DNA of 64,000 nt, from NCBI GenBank assembly GCA_011523825.1, contig WTFX01000029.1, positions 219,920-283,919 on the forward strand. Direction: 5' to 3'. A program made the position numbers and the translations under genes. The notes beneath the pieces were generated by a model. That model was not told the DNA's origin. It was given only the letters and a program-made list of their open reading frames with translations, and searched no databases. Every line of letters begins with the position of its first letter. Within the stretch, counting starts at the first letter, position 1. Source of the stretch: Microthrixaceae bacterium. GTDB taxonomy: Bacteria; Actinomycetota; Acidimicrobiia; Acidimicrobiales; Poriferisodalaceae. Shown here piece by piece: positions 10,079-19,609 of the stretch.

Positions 10079-11518
10079 CTAGCCGACGACGAATGTGCCG
10101 ACGAAGTACGCCGCCGGCAAGGAAAAGAGCAGCGCGTCGAAGCGATCGAAGACGCCGCCGTGACCGGGCAACAGGCTGCCCATGTCCTTGATCGCCACAT
10201 CGCGCTTGACCATCGACTGCGTCAGGTCGCCCAGTGGTGCCGCAAGTGCGACGGCGAGGCTCAGCCACAGGGCGTCGAGCAGGCCCTCCGTCCACGGGAA
10301 CACGCCAGGGAAGCGATTCAGCACAAGCGTGGTGATCACCACCGACAGCACGATGCCGCCGATGAGACCCTCGTGCGTCTTGCTCGGACTGATCCTCGCC
10401 GCGAGTCGGCTCTGGCCGGTGGTTCGACCGACGACATAGCCACCGACGTCGTACGCCACCGTCCCGATCACCGCACCGATCAGCATCGAGTCGCCGTTCG
10501 GCTCGCGCAGGATCAGCGCAGCGAATGATCCCAAGCCGCCCACCCACAGCAGACCGAGTGCAGTGATGGCCATATTCGCCGTGGGATGGTCTCGCTCGAC
10601 GCCGAACAGGAACCAGCACAGGATGGTCACCGCTGAAACGGCCAGCACGATCGGATACGCCTCGACACCACGCAGGTGCACGGCGACGGTCAAGCCAGCG
10701 ACACCCGCGAGACCTGCCAACGTCGCGGGGCGGTATCCCAGCGGCCGGGCGGCCCGGTAGAACTCCGCTGCGGCGAGCACCAGCACGATCGTGACAAGCG
10801 CGACGGTGGCGGCTTCGCCGAGCCGCAGCGCGCCGAAGAACAACGCGGCCAGCACGGCGCCCACCGCAATGGCAGCCGGCAGGTTGCGACCGGTGCCACC
10901 GGAGTCTGCAGGTGCATTGTGCAAGACAGTCCGTGCCTCGTCGCTCACGACTCCACGCTCCTCATAGTCCTGATTCCCCTCGCGCCAGTGCGATGCAGAC
11001 GCATCAAGCTGGGCCCACTGAGCGAACCGGTCAGTCTCGGATGGCGCGGCACCAGGCTCCGAAGGTACTTCGGCAGCGGTTGGGACCGCAGCGACAGGTG
11101 CCGGATCGTCGGCGGAGGTTGCGGCAGCCTCAGCGGGGGGCGGAACCGGCATCTCGGCCGGCATCGAGGGGGCGTCGGTAGGCGGGATCGACGGCGGTGT
11201 CGCTTCATGGGGCGAATCGAACAGCGGTTCAAGGTTCCCTGCAGCGGGCGCCTCGGGCTCGGGGGCCGCTGGAGTCTCGCCGGCCAGACGCGGGTCATCG
11301 GGAAGTTGGGGGAACAGGCGCGAACCGCCGCGGCGCTCTGGTTCCGTCGCCGTCGCATCGGGTTCCGCGGGCGGCACGGCTGGCTCATCCGACGCAGGGG
11401 CGTCGTCGGAATCGAAGTTCACCAGCGGCCGGGTCGAGCCCAGAGGATCTTCGGCACCCGCCGGATCGCTGGGATCGGAACCGGAGTGGGCCGGCAGATG
11501 CGCGCTGCTTTCGGACAT
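10079..11518 (-). CDS. cdsA: phosphatidate cytidylyltransferase CdsA with long disordered N-terminus
   Basis: CdsA makes CDP-diacylglycerol from phosphatidate and CTP in the membrane. The C-terminal 270 residues are polytopic and carry the family signature from SMVKRD through KDMGSLLPGHGGVFDRFD, plus SPSKTHEG. The first roughly 210 residues are Pro/Ala/Glu-rich and predicted disordered, which is much longer than in ordinary CdsA (about 270-300 aa). The start ATG is 20 nt downstream of frr. The extension has no recognised domain and is probably cytoplasmic. Confidence 0.95.
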   Translation of the reverse strand: MSESSAHLPAHSGSDPSDPAGAEDPLGSTRPLVNFDSDDAPASDEPAVPPAEPDATATEPERRGGSRLFPQLPDDPRLAGETPAAPEPEAPAAGNLEPLFDSPHEATPPSIPPTDAPSMPAEMPVPPPAEAAATSADDPAPVAAVPTAAEVPSEPGAAPSETDRFAQWAQLDASASHWREGNQDYEERGVVSDEARTVLHNAPADSGGTGRNLPAAIAVGAVLAALFFGALRLGEAATVALVTIVLVLAAAEFYRAARPLGYRPATLAGLAGVAGLTVAVHLRGVEAYPIVLAVSAVTILCWFLFGVERDHPTANMAITALGLLWVGGLGSFAALILREPNGDSMLIGAVIGTVAYDVGGYVVGRTTGQSRLAARISPSKTHEGLIGGIVLSVVITTLVLNRFPGVFPWTEGLLDALWLSLAVALAAPLGDLTQSMVKRDVAIKDMGSLLPGHGGVFDRFDALLFSLPAAYFVGTFVVG

Positions 11519-11538
11519 CTACCTTTACACCTGCTCGG

Positions 11539-12105
11539 TCAGACCTCGAGGAGTTCTTGCTCCTTGGCATCCAACGCCCGATCAATGTCTCCGACGAATT
11601 TGGCGGTGTCGGCGTCGAGCTCCTGTTCGAAGCTGCGCTTCTGGTCGGCGGAGATCTCCTTCTCCTTTTCGAGCGTATCGAGATCGTGACGAGCGCTGCG
11701 ACGCAGGTTGCGCACTGCAACGCGCCCGTCCTCGGCCATCTGCTTCACCACGCGTACCAGATCCCTGCGCCGATCCTCGGTCAAGGGAGGAAAGAGCAGA
11801 CGCAGGACATGGCCATCGCTCGACGGATTGATGCCAAGGTCAGACTCCATCACCGCCTTGGAGATGGCGTCGAGCGCGGCACGGTCGAACGGCTGGATGA
11901 CCAGCATGCGTGCTTCGGGCACCGAGAACCCGGCGAGCTGCTGCAACGGAACGGCTGCGCCGTAGTAGTCGACGTGCAGCTTCTCGACCAGCGCTGGCGT
12001 TGCACGGCCCGTCCGGACGGTGGCGAAGTTGCCGCGGGCGTGTTCGACAGCGCCGCGCATCCGTTCGCGAGCGTCCGCACAGATCTCAGCGGCGAATTCG
12101 CTCAC
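11539..12105 (-). CDS. frr: ribosome recycling factor
   Basis: RRF splits post-termination ribosomes together with EF-G. The 188-aa product matches the normal length. It has the typical RTGRATPALVEKLHVDYYG, PFDRAALDAISKA and LTEDRRRDLVRVVK blocks of the L-shaped two-domain fold. It starts with GTG, 43 nt after pyrH, and precedes cdsA by 20 nt in the rpsB-tsf-pyrH-frr-cdsA run. Confidence 0.97.
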   Translation of the reverse strand: MSEFAAEICADARERMRGAVEHARGNFATVRTGRATPALVEKLHVDYYGAAVPLQQLAGFSVPEARMLVIQPFDRAALDAISKAVMESDLGINPSSDGHVLRLLFPPLTEDRRRDLVRVVKQMAEDGRVAVRNLRRSARHDLDTLEKEKEISADQKRSFEQELDADTAKFVGDIDRALDAKEQELLEV

Positions 12106-12148
12106 CTGACCAGCGTAGCGATGACCTGTCGGGAGTGGCCGTCACTTC

Positions 12149-12919
12149 TCAGCGCACCAAGGTGCCAAGCGCTTCACCTTCGACGACGCGGCGGAAATTG
12201 CCCTGCGTCATGAGATCGAATACCACGATGGGAGTGGCGTTGTCCTTGCATACGGCGATGGCCGCGGAGTCCATCACCGCCAGCTCCCGGGACAGCACTT
12301 CGAGAAACGTGACCTCACTGAGGAGCTGAGCATCCGGATCGGTCTGCGGATCGGCCGTATAGACGCCGTTGACACCGGAATGAGTGCCCTTCAGCACGAC
12401 ATCGGCGTCGACTTCCGCGGCGCGCAACGCTGCCGCCGTGTCGGTGGTGAAGAACGGGTTGCCGGTGCCCGCCGCAAAGATCACGACCCGGCCTTTTTCG
12501 AGGTGGCGCACGGCGCGACGCCGGATATAGGGCTCCGCGATCTGTGCCATGCCAATGGCGGTCATCACCCGGGTGGGCACTTCCCGGCGTTCGAGCGCAT
12601 CTTGCAACGCAAGCGCATTGATGACGGTGGCGAGCATGCCCATGTGATCGGACTGGGCGCGATCCATGCCGCCGATCGAGCCCGCCATGCCGCGCCAGAT
12701 GTTGCCGCCCCCGACGACGACGGCGATATCGACCTTGAGCGACGTCCAGACGTCGGCAATCTCCGAAGCCAGCGCGTCCACCACCGCGGCGCTGACGTTG
12801 TTCCCGCCGGCGTCGGCCAACGCCTCGCCGGACAGCTTGAGCACCACCCGCTTCCACTCACGGGCTGCGTGCTGGCGCGGATCTTCCTCCTGCGGCTCCG
12901 GGGTCTCCGCCGCAGCCAC
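12149..12919 (-). CDS. pyrH: UMP kinase PyrH
   Basis: PyrH phosphorylates UMP to UDP for pyrimidine nucleotide synthesis. It belongs to the amino-acid kinase fold and shows KLSGEAL near residues 28-34, [23 protein letters not shown] and [15 protein letters not shown]. The 256-aa protein has a short charged N-terminal extension of about 20 residues. It starts with GTG, 8 nt after the tsf stop. Confidence 0.97.
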   Translation of the reverse strand: MAAAETPEPQEEDPRQHAAREWKRVVLKLSGEALADAGGNNVSAAVVDALASEIADVWTSLKVDIAVVVGGGNIWRGMAGSIGGMDRAQSDHMGMLATVINALALQDALERREVPTRVMTAIGMAQIAEPYIRRRAVRHLEKGRVVIFAAGTGNPFFTTDTAAALRAAEVDADVVLKGTHSGVNGVYTADPQTDPDAQLLSEVTFLEVLSRELAVMDSAAIAVCKDNATPIVVFDLMTQGNFRRVVEGEALGTLVR

Positions 12920-12927
12920 AGCGATGC

Positions 12928-13734
12928 TCAGCGGCCGATCTCGACTTGGGCGAAACGCGTCACGTTCGCTGATCCGACGAGATCGGCGATGGTTCGCTTC
13001 TCGTCCTTGACGAACTTCTGCTCCATGAGCGTGTGCTCGCGCAGGTAACCCGTCAGGCGGCCCTCGACAATCTTCGGCAGCGCGGCCTCGGGCTTGCCCT
13101 CATTCCGGCTGATTGCCTCGAAGGTGGCTCGCTCCCGGTCGAGGACCTCCGTCGGCACGTCTGAGCGCCGGATGTAGGTGGGGCGGCTGCTCGCGATGTG
13201 CAGCGCTACATCGTGAGCCAGATCCGGCGTGGCCCCCTCGATCTCCACGAGTACAGCATTGACGCCACGGCCGTTCTGCTGGTGGACGTATGCGTCGATG
13301 CAGGAGCCGGCGGGGGCCTCGAAGCGCTCCACCGCGCCGACCGCGATGTTCTCTTTGAGCGTGATCTTCAGATCGTCGATGGCGGCGGCCGCGTCGGCAA
13401 CCGCCGACGGACCGCTCGCTATCACGTCGGCCAGCAGTTTGTCCGCCATGGACCCGAACTGATCAGACTTGGCGACGAAGTCGGTCTCGCAGCGCAACTC
13501 CACCACGGCGCCTACGGCGCCATCTCCGCTGTCGACCACGCGCGCCACAACCACACCGTCGCTGTTGTCACGATCTGCCCGTGCCGCTGACTTGGCGATG
13601 CCGTTCTCGCGCAGCCACTGGGCCGCGGCGTCGGCATCCCCGTCGCATCGTGTCAGCGCGTTCTTTGCATCCATCATCCCGGCGCCGGTGGCGCGGCGCA
13701 GAGCCTGTACGTCCTTCGCTGTGAACGCCGCCAT
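12928..13734 (-). CDS. tsf: elongation factor Ts
   Basis: EF-Ts is the nucleotide exchange factor for EF-Tu. The 268-aa product begins [19 protein letters not shown] and carries [12 protein letters not shown], the conserved core block. The ATG lies 1 nt after the rpsB stop with AAGGAG about 10 nt upstream, inside rpsB. A longer in-frame ORF reading back through rpsB in another frame is an artefact. It is co-transcribed with rpsB. Confidence 0.97.
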   Translation of the reverse strand: MAAFTAKDVQALRRATGAGMMDAKNALTRCDGDADAAAQWLRENGIAKSAARADRDNSDGVVVARVVDSGDGAVGAVVELRCETDFVAKSDQFGSMADKLLADVIASGPSAVADAAAAIDDLKITLKENIAVGAVERFEAPAGSCIDAYVHQQNGRGVNAVLVEIEGATPDLAHDVALHIASSRPTYIRRSDVPTEVLDRERATFEAISRNEGKPEAALPKIVEGRLTGYLREHTLMEQKFVKDEKRTIADLVGSANVTRFAQVEIGR

Positions 13735-13735
13735 C

Positions 13736-14779
13736 TCAGGACGCTCCTTGTGATGCCGATGAGGGTGCAAGGGCTTCAGCCTCGGCGGATTCGGCGGCAG
13801 GCTCGGCGGACGCAGATGTGTCGCTGGCGGGTTCGTCGGGCGCAGATGCCTCGGCAGCGGGGTCTGCGCCACCGACGCCATCAGCCGCTGCGGCAGGGGC
13901 CTCTGCCGACCGCATGTCGGGAACGGCGGCCGCCGCGGCGGCCTTCTTGGCCTGATCGGCGGCAATCCGGGCCTCCCGGGCCGCAGCCTCGGCCATGGCA
14001 GCCCGCTGTGCCTCGGCTTGCTGTGCAGCGATGCGTGCCTCTTCTTCAGGCGAGCGCTCGCCTGCTGGGGCCACCGCCACGCCGCTGCGCTCGGCCATGT
14101 ATCGGCCTTCCAACGCGGCGTCGGCAATGACCCGACACAGCAGCTCGGTCGAGCGGATGGCGTCGTCGTTGCCGGGGATGACGTAGGTGATCGGATCGGG
14201 ATCGGAGTTCGAGTCGGCGACGGCGACCACCGGAAGCTTCAGCCGGACGGCTTCGGCCACGGCGATGTGCTCCTTCGGGGTGTCGAGCACGAAGACGGCG
14301 TCCGGCAGCTTGTCCATGTTCCGGATGCCGTTCAGGTTGCGCTGCAGCTTGGTGAGCTCACGGGTGTGCAGCAGGGCTTCCTTCTTCGGCATGTTGTCGA
14401 AGTCACCGGCGGACTGCATCCGCTCGTACTCGAGCATCTTGGTGACCCGGCCGCGGATTGTGCGGAAGTTGGTCAGCATCCCGCCAAGCCAACGCTGGTT
14501 CACATAGGGCATGCCGCACGCATTGGCATGGCGCTGGATCGGATACTGGGCTTGTCGCTTGGTGCCGACGAACAGGATCGTGCCGCCACGGGCCACGGTG
14601 TCGCGCACGTAGGCATAGGCGTCTTCGAGGAGTTGGAGCGTCTGCCGAAGGTCGATGATGTAGATGCCGTTGCGTTCACCCCACAGGAACCGTTCCATCT
14701 TCGGATTCCAGCGACGGGTTTGGTGGCCGAAATGCACGCCGGCGGCGAGCAGGTCGGACATGGTCACAACAGCGGACAT
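13736..14779 (-). CDS. rpsB: 30S ribosomal protein S2 with long C-terminal tail
   Basis: S2 is the small-subunit protein needed for S1 and late 30S assembly. The core (1-240) contains [28 protein letters not shown] and [14 protein letters not shown]. Residues from about 245 to 347 form an Ala/Glu/Pro-rich tail that normal S2 lacks. The ATG at 14779 has GGGGAGGAG 6 nt upstream. Longer upstream frames have no such site. It is first in rpsB-tsf-pyrH-frr-cdsA-dxr-rseP-ispG and is preceded by a structured leader. Confidence 0.97.
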   Translation of the reverse strand: MSAVVTMSDLLAAGVHFGHQTRRWNPKMERFLWGERNGIYIIDLRQTLQLLEDAYAYVRDTVARGGTILFVGTKRQAQYPIQRHANACGMPYVNQRWLGGMLTNFRTIRGRVTKMLEYERMQSAGDFDNMPKKEALLHTRELTKLQRNLNGIRNMDKLPDAVFVLDTPKEHIAVAEAVRLKLPVVAVADSNSDPDPITYVIPGNDDAIRSTELLCRVIADAALEGRYMAERSGVAVAPAGERSPEEEARIAAQQAEAQRAAMAEAAAREARIAADQAKKAAAAAAVPDMRSAEAPAAAADGVGGADPAAEASAPDEPASDTSASAEPAAESAEAEALAPSSASQGAS

Positions 14780-14784
14780 GAATG

Positions 14785-14849
14785 CTCCTCCCCACGGTTC
14801 GAATCTCTGCACCGGGGACGACGCCGCTTGGGCAGCGGCGACCGTGGGG
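14785..14849 (-). promoter_or_regulatory. candidate structured rpsB leader that masks the ribosome-binding site
   Basis: In the minus-strand transcript, CCCCACGGT (14849-14841) pairs perfectly over 9 bp with ACCGTGGGG (14798-14790). The 3' arm of this stem is the first part of the rpsB Shine-Dalgarno tract GGGGAGGAG. A second hairpin, CGCCGCT-GCCCA-AGCGGCG (14840-14822), stacks directly inside. This layout fits translational autoregulation, known for S2 in E. coli. Its operation here is inference. Confidence 0.5.
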
Positions 14850-14969
14850 TCGCCCCGGCTGGTCAGTGAATGGTCGGTGGCATTGTGATCTCGGCGAGAC
14901 GCGCCGACGCAGACTCGGGCTTCCGGGAGACTTGGCCTCCTGAATGCCAGGCCTCCTTCGGCGTGAGCC

Positions 14970-15566
14970 TCAGAGCACCGCATTGCCGACGCCGGAGTGT
15001 AACCAGCGCAATTGCAGGCGGTACACGGACGGCGACGTCCCGATGAGATGCGCGCGGCCGAGCGACGACTGTCCGCCTGGGCTGCGACGTCTGCCGAAGA
15101 CCTGAGCGGGGTCGAGGTAGGTCTCGCCCCGCCGTACGCCGACATGCAGCCGATCACCTGTAGTGCCGAGTTGTTGTCGCTGCTGCACTCGTTCGCCCCT
15201 GCGCACGCCAAGCGACGCGACCCCGGAGTACGACACCCGCAGACCGTCAGGATGGCTCACCGTGACGTGCAGTCGCCCTCCCACGGGCCCGGCGAAGCTG
15301 ACGACTCCCTCGGCAGCAGCCCAGAACGCCGAGCCGGGCTGCGTCACGAACTCGAGGCCGCGATTGCCGGGTCCGTACGGGTTGTCCGGCGGCCGGAACG
15401 GGTCCACGACGGTGCCCTGCACCGGCCAGACGTAACCGAGCGCCGGCGCAGTCTGCGCTGCCACAGCCTGCGTCGGTGCGGTCGGCGCAGGCACAGCCTG
15501 CGCCCATGCCGGGCCGCTTGCGACAGCCAGAACTGCCGTTCCTGCAAGAGCGAATGCAGCTGTCAG
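14970..15566 (-). CDS. M23/LytM-like secreted protein, probably catalytically inactive
   Basis: A hydrophobic segment ending PAWA followed by QAVPAP suggests a cleaved signal peptide, so the protein is exported. The rest resembles the LytM/M23 peptidoglycan peptidase fold: [16 protein letters not shown], then [31 protein letters not shown] and GDRLHVGV. The zinc ligands are degraded. The usual HxGxD reads NRGLE, and the C-terminal HxH reads RLH. No ATG, GTG or TTG fits the N-terminus. A CTG at 15566-15564 overlaps the xerC TGA (CTGA), suggesting coupled re-initiation. The same position in mycobacteria also holds an M23-like gene. The start is uncertain. Confidence 0.72.
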   Translation of the reverse strand: MTAAFALAGTAVLAVASGPAWAQAVPAPTAPTQAVAAQTAPALGYVWPVQGTVVDPFRPPDNPYGPGNRGLEFVTQPGSAFWAAAEGVVSFAGPVGGRLHVTVSHPDGLRVSYSGVASLGVRRGERVQQRQQLGTTGDRLHVGVRRGETYLDPAQVFGRRRSPGGQSSLGRAHLIGTSPSVYRLQLRWLHSGVGNAVL

Positions 15567-16480
15567 GCGCGCGGGTGCGCCGACTCGTACACCTCCCTGA
15601 GGCGCTCCCTGCTGACCCGCGTGTAGATCTGAGTGGTCGCGAGTCGCCCGTGGCCGAGCAGTTCCTGCACCACGCGCAGGTCGGCGCCGCCGTCCAGCAG
15701 ATGCGTGGCGTATGTGTGTCGCAGGGCGTGCGGATGGGTCGGCGTGGCGGCGTGGCGATCCAGGATCCGCTGCACGTCCCGGGTGCCGAGCCGGTTGCCG
15801 CGCAGGTTCACCAGCAGCGCAGCAGGGTCGCGCTCGGCCGGCCGGCGCAGCCGCTGCCCGTCGAACTCGTCGCTGCCGCCGTCGCGCCAAGCAGCGAGCA
15901 GGGCCATGGTCGGCTCGCTGAGCGGCACCCGGCGATGCTTGGCGCCCTTCCCGATCACCTCGATGTGAGCGCTGCCGGACCGGAACGCGCCGCGATCGAG
16001 CTGGCAGAGCTCGGCGACGCGCAGGCCGCTGCCGTAGAGCAGCTCGAGCACGAGCCGGTCGCGCAGCTCGGTCGGATCGTCCGGCACCGTGCCATCGCCC
16101 AGCATGTCGGACACCTCGGCCGCACCGAGCACGCGCGGCAAGCGTCCCGAGCCCGCCGGTGCGGCAAGCCCGAGCGCCGGGTCGACCTCGATGGTGCCCT
16201 GGCGCACCAACCACCCGAAGTAACGCCTCAACGCGGACGCCTTGCGTGCCACCGAGCGTCGCGACAGCCCGCGCACCGACAGGAATGCGATGTATCGGCG
16301 CAACCAGCGCCGATCGACGTCGCCTGGTGCGTCGAGCCCGGCTCGGGCCGCCCATTCGGCGAATTGACGCAGATCGGAGCGGTAGGCACGCTTGGTGGAC
16401 TCCGAGGCCGCAGTCAGCGACAGTACGAATTCGGGGACTCGCCACACCGGCGGCGCCGCAGCCGCAAGACTCGCAGTCAC
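15563..16480 (-). CDS. xerC: tyrosine recombinase XerC-type
   Basis: Xer recombinases resolve chromosome dimers at dif. The N-terminal SAM-like domain covers about residues 15-100. The catalytic domain has [12 protein letters not shown] (Arg I), [11 protein letters not shown] (Lys), [12 protein letters not shown] (His-x-x-Arg), [14 protein letters not shown] (His and nucleophile Tyr). All catalytic positions are present. I chose the GTG at 16480 because a TACTGT -10 lies 7 nt upstream. An alternative GTG is 9 nt further out. XerC versus XerD cannot be told from this gene alone. It lies between dprA and the M23-like gene. Confidence 0.92.
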   Translation of the reverse strand: MTASLAAAAPPVWRVPEFVLSLTAASESTKRAYRSDLRQFAEWAARAGLDAPGDVDRRWLRRYIAFLSVRGLSRRSVARKASALRRYFGWLVRQGTIEVDPALGLAAPAGSGRLPRVLGAAEVSDMLGDGTVPDDPTELRDRLVLELLYGSGLRVAELCQLDRGAFRSGSAHIEVIGKGAKHRRVPLSEPTMALLAAWRDGGSDEFDGQRLRRPAERDPAALLVNLRGNRLGTRDVQRILDRHAATPTHPHALRHTYATHLLDGGADLRVVQELLGHGRLATTQIYTRVSRERLREVYESAHPRA

Positions 16481-16487
16481 CAGAACC

Positions 16488-16518
16488 ACAGTACCGAGGG
16501 GTTCCCGCCGGTTCGCAA
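16488..16518 (-). promoter_or_regulatory. candidate leaderless promoter of xerC
   Basis: On the minus strand, TTGCGA (16518-16513) is followed by a 19-nt spacer, then TACTGT (16493-16488) and a 7-nt gap to the GTG of xerC. Transcription would start at or next to the start codon. The 63-nt gap to dprA leaves room for an independent promoter. Confidence 0.4.
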
Positions 16519-16543
16519 GCCCCGCCGTGGCGACACCAAGCGC

Positions 16544-17731
16544 TCATCGGGCTGTCTCCCACCAGCCACCGGTCTCGCTGGCCCAGCCCGACAGCTGCAG
16601 GCGGCCGAGCGATGACGCCAGTTCGCCGAGCCCGGTGCCGGTCTGCAACGCCAGTTCGTCCAGCGTGCGCGGTCCGGCGCTGAGCTCGTCCAGAATCCGT
16701 CGATCGAGCTCTTCCGCAGGCGCCGCCGTCGGGAGTCCGGGACTGCCGGACGCGGCGTCGCTGCGAGGGGGCTCGCCCAGCGCTGCCAACACGTCGGCCA
16801 CGTCGCAGACCGGGGCGCATCCTTCGGCGAGCAGCCGGTTGGTGCCGGCCGAGACAGCGCTGGTGATCGGCCCAGGCACAGCCATGACGGGCCGGTTGCG
16901 CTCAGCTGCGGCATCCACGGTGTACATCGAGCCGCCTGCGGAAGCTGATTCGACCACCACCAGCACTTCGCAGAGGGCCGCCACGATCCGATTGCGCGCC
17001 GGGAACTGCCACGGTGCAGCGCGCCGGCCGAGCGGGTACTCGCTGAGCAGAGTCCCGTGCCGCGCCACGTCGGCCCATAGCGTCCGGTTCGCGGTCGGGT
17101 ACACCTGATCCAACCCGCTGCCGACGATGCCGATGACCGGCCCGTCCGCATCGAGCGCTGATCGCTGCGCGATGCCGTCGATGCCGGTCGCCAGCCCCGA
17201 CACCACTGCCACCCCCGCCGCTGCGAGACCCGATCCGAGTTGCTGTGCCACTGTGCGCCCGTAGGCAGTGCATCGTCTTGTGCCCACAACGCCGACGCGC
17301 CGGACCTCCGGATCGATCGCAGCACCTTGGCCGAACAGCAGCGCAGGCGGCTCAGGGTCTGACTCCCAGATCTCAGATGCATCGGTGCGAGCGGGCGCCC
17401 ACAGCCAGATGCCCTCGCGTGCATGCGCGGCGAGCAAGTCGGTGCCGACGGGATGCCCGTCGATTGCCGCACGCTCGAACGCCGCTGCGATCTGTCGCCG
17501 CCATGTCGCAATCAGCGGCTCATCGACGCCGTGGCACGACCGCAACCCGGCCAGCGTCGCGGCCCGCCCGGCACGCAGATGATCGACAGCTTCGAGCGCG
17601 TCACGGCCGCTCAGCAGGGCGCGCAGCCGCGCAGGACCCATGTGCGGCAGCGAACACAGCACCGCCAGCGCGCCCAGCTCGGCTAGCTCCTCTGCGGTGC
17701 TGGCTTCAACGCTGATCGCGCCGGCGGTCAC
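16544..17731 (-). CDS. dprA: DNA-processing protein DprA (Smf)
   Basis: DprA protects incoming single-stranded DNA and loads RecA during transformation. The 395-aa protein has an N-terminal helix-hairpin region and a Rossmann-like core with VGVVGTRRCTAYG, VSGLATGIDGIAQRSAL and GSGLDQVYP. A C-terminal winged-helix DML1-type domain covers about 340-388. It starts with GTG, overlapping the comM TGA by 4 nt. DprA and ComM are widely kept in bacteria without known competence, so their presence alone does not show transformation. Confidence 0.95.
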   Translation of the reverse strand: MTAGAISVEASTAEELAELGALAVLCSLPHMGPARLRALLSGRDALEAVDHLRAGRAATLAGLRSCHGVDEPLIATWRRQIAAAFERAAIDGHPVGTDLLAAHAREGIWLWAPARTDASEIWESDPEPPALLFGQGAAIDPEVRRVGVVGTRRCTAYGRTVAQQLGSGLAAAGVAVVSGLATGIDGIAQRSALDADGPVIGIVGSGLDQVYPTANRTLWADVARHGTLLSEYPLGRRAAPWQFPARNRIVAALCEVLVVVESASAGGSMYTVDAAAERNRPVMAVPGPITSAVSAGTNRLLAEGCAPVCDVADVLAALGEPPRSDAASGSPGLPTAAPAEELDRRILDELSAGPRTLDELALQTGTGLGELASSLGRLQLSGWASETGGWWETAR

Positions 17732-19254
17732 GGCGCAGCGCCAGCGGATGCGGGCTCGTGCAGCTTGCCGACGCTGGCGCGCAGCGTGAGCGCTTCGTCG
17801 AGGCGCTCAGCATCGATGAGCGGTTCGTCCCCGGCGAGATCACCCAGCGTGAGCGCCACACAGCGCACCCGATGCAAGCCGCGGCCGCTGAGCAGCCCGC
17901 CACGCAGACGCTCGCGCAGCGCAGCGTAGGCAGCGGGCGTGAGCGGGGCGAAGTGCTCGAGTTGCGGGCCAGTCAGCTCGACATTGGCCTCGACTCCCCG
18001 AGACGCGGCCCGCTCGCGAGCCGCCGCCACCCGGCTGGCCACCGCGGCGGTCGGCTCGCCGCGGATGCCGTCGAGCAGATGGTCGGGGTCGGGCGGCCGC
18101 ACTTGGATGCGGAGATCGAAGCGGTCGAGCAGCGGTCCCGAGAGGCGCCGGAGGTAGCGCCGACGGGCCAGATCCGAACAGCGGCATGAACCCGGCCGCC
18201 CGGCCTGGCCGCACGGGCACGGATTCATGGCCGCCACCAGCAGGAAGCGCGTCGGGAACGAGCACGTTCCTGACGCTCGACTCACTCGAACGACGCCCTC
18301 CTCGAGCGGCTGGCGCATGGCATCGAGGACGCTGGGCGCGAATTCTCCGAGCTCGTCGAGGAACAGCACGCCGCGGTGGGCGAGCGAGATCTCTCCAGGG
18401 CGAATCGCATTCGTGCCGCCGCCGATCAGCGCGCTCACCGTGGCGGTGTGATGGGGGCTGCGGAGAAGCGGTCGAGTGGCCAAGCCGGTGGGCAGCGGCA
18501 ATCCTGCTGCCGACTGGACCCGCGTGGCCTCCATCGCGCACTGCCGGTTGAGCTCCGGCAACAGGCCCACCAACCGCCGGGCCAGCATCGTCTTGCCCGC
18601 ACCCGGCGGACCCAGCATCAGCAAGTGGTGACCGCCTGCCGCGGCAACCTCGACCGCTCGTCGAGCGGAGGGCTGCCCGATCACGTCGCCGAGATCGGGC
18701 ACCGGTACGGGGGGCGGCTGTGGCGGAACCGGCGGCGGATCGGGCCAAGGTGCGCGGCCCGCGAGCACCGACGCGAGCTGGCCCAGCGTGCGAACCGGAT
18801 GAACTTCTCGTGGACTCGCTGCGAGCGCAACGTGATAGGCCTCGGACGCAACGACCACGGCGTGGTCTCGAAGCGCATCGGTGAGGGGCAGCACGCCGGC
18901 AGTGCCCCTGACGGCACCATCGAGGCCGAGTTCGCCCAGGAACGCCTTCCCACGCAGCGACTCGGCTGGTACCTGCTCGGTGACAGCGAGCACGGCCACC
19001 GCCATGGCCACGTCGAGGACCGCGCCGCCCTTGCGCAAGCCGGACGGTGCCAGGTTGACGGTGACGCGGCTGTCGGGCCAGTCGAGTCCCGACGAGAGCA
19101 CCGCCGCCCGAACGCGATCGCGCGCTTCGCGACAGGCAGCATCAGGCAACCCGACAATGGTGAATGACGGCAGTCCGTTCGAGGTGTGCACCTCAACGGT
19201 GACGATGTGACCGTCGACGCCAACCAGCGTCGCGGTCGTTGCAGTAGCCAGCAT
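17728..19254 (-). CDS. comM: Mg-chelatase-like AAA+ ATPase ComM (YifB)
   Basis: ComM is a hexameric AAA+ helicase that promotes branch migration during integration of DNA. The 508-aa product has the N-terminal ChlI-type domain (NGLPSFTIVGLPDAA), then Walker A GPPGAGKT, Walker B LFLDELGEF and a cysteine-bearing NPCPCGQ. A C-terminal lid domain follows. The ATG at 19254 has GGAGGAGG close upstream. The ORF stays open for 16 further codons, which I exclude. It opens the comM-dprA-xerC cluster. Confidence 0.95.
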   Translation of the reverse strand: MLATATTATLVGVDGHIVTVEVHTSNGLPSFTIVGLPDAACREARDRVRAAVLSSGLDWPDSRVTVNLAPSGLRKGGAVLDVAMAVAVLAVTEQVPAESLRGKAFLGELGLDGAVRGTAGVLPLTDALRDHAVVVASEAYHVALAASPREVHPVRTLGQLASVLAGRAPWPDPPPVPPQPPPVPVPDLGDVIGQPSARRAVEVAAAGGHHLLMLGPPGAGKTMLARRLVGLLPELNRQCAMEATRVQSAAGLPLPTGLATRPLLRSPHHTATVSALIGGGTNAIRPGEISLAHRGVLFLDELGEFAPSVLDAMRQPLEEGVVRVSRASGTCSFPTRFLLVAAMNPCPCGQAGRPGSCRCSDLARRRYLRRLSGPLLDRFDLRIQVRPPDPDHLLDGIRGEPTAAVASRVAAARERAASRGVEANVELTGPQLEHFAPLTPAAYAALRERLRGGLLSGRGLHRVRCVALTLGDLAGDEPLIDAERLDEALTLRASVGKLHEPASAGAAP

Positions 19255-19486
19255 GGGCCTCCTCCGGCAGCTCGGACCGGACGCGGCACCTGGGCGGCGC
19301 AATCCGGATTCGACGAAGAAGCCCGCTGGGGGCGACGATCAGTACAGCAGCGCACGTGGCGACTGGCCTGTTGAGCCTGCATCACGGCACGCGAGCCATC
19401 ACTGCAGCCTCGAGGGGGACCGTACACCGGGGCCGTCCGCAGCAGGCCGGCAATTTCCGACGCCACGCGGCCGAGCCGCGCCGGGC

Positions 19487-19492
19487 GATACT
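19487..19492 (+). promoter_or_regulatory. candidate -10 element of the 19.5-kb micro-operon
   Basis: GATACT lies 6 nt before a GTG codon at 19499. The position matches the leaderless promoters seen elsewhere in the window, but the first base departs from TANNNT, so confidence is low. Confidence 0.28.
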
Positions 19493-19498
19493 GCACCA

Positions 19499-19609
19499 GT
19501 GGGATACGACCCGTATCGCAAGCACAGCATCACCCGGCTCGACTACGTGCTCGTCGCTGTCGCGTCGCTGGTCGCACTCGGCCTGGTGCTGTGGGCGGTG
19601 CTGGCCTGA
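19499..19609 (+). CDS. 36-residue single-pass membrane microprotein
   Basis: This frame starts with GTG and encodes a short basic N-terminus (GYDPYRKHSITR) and one hydrophobic helix of about 22 residues (LDYVLVAVASLVALGLVLWA). It fits a small N-in membrane protein. The TGA overlaps the ATG of the next gene (TGATG), a typical coupled pair, which is the main support for it being real. No function is recognised. The longer upstream-extended frame lacks a plausible start. Confidence 0.55.
   Translation: MGYDPYRKHSITRLDYVLVAVASLVALGLVLWAVLA

Noticed and set aside
14796..14806. GGTTCGAATC resembling a tRNA T-loop upstream of rpsB
   Set aside because: The flanking bases do not form a 5-bp T stem and no acceptor, D or anticodon arms fit on either strand. 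The bases are better explained by the rpsB leader stem.
14970..16820. 616-residue minus-strand frame fusing the M23-like domain to upstream sequence
   Set aside because: The N-terminal 400 residues are Arg/Gly/Ala-rich shadow of xerC and dprA in another frame; only the last 198 residues look coding.
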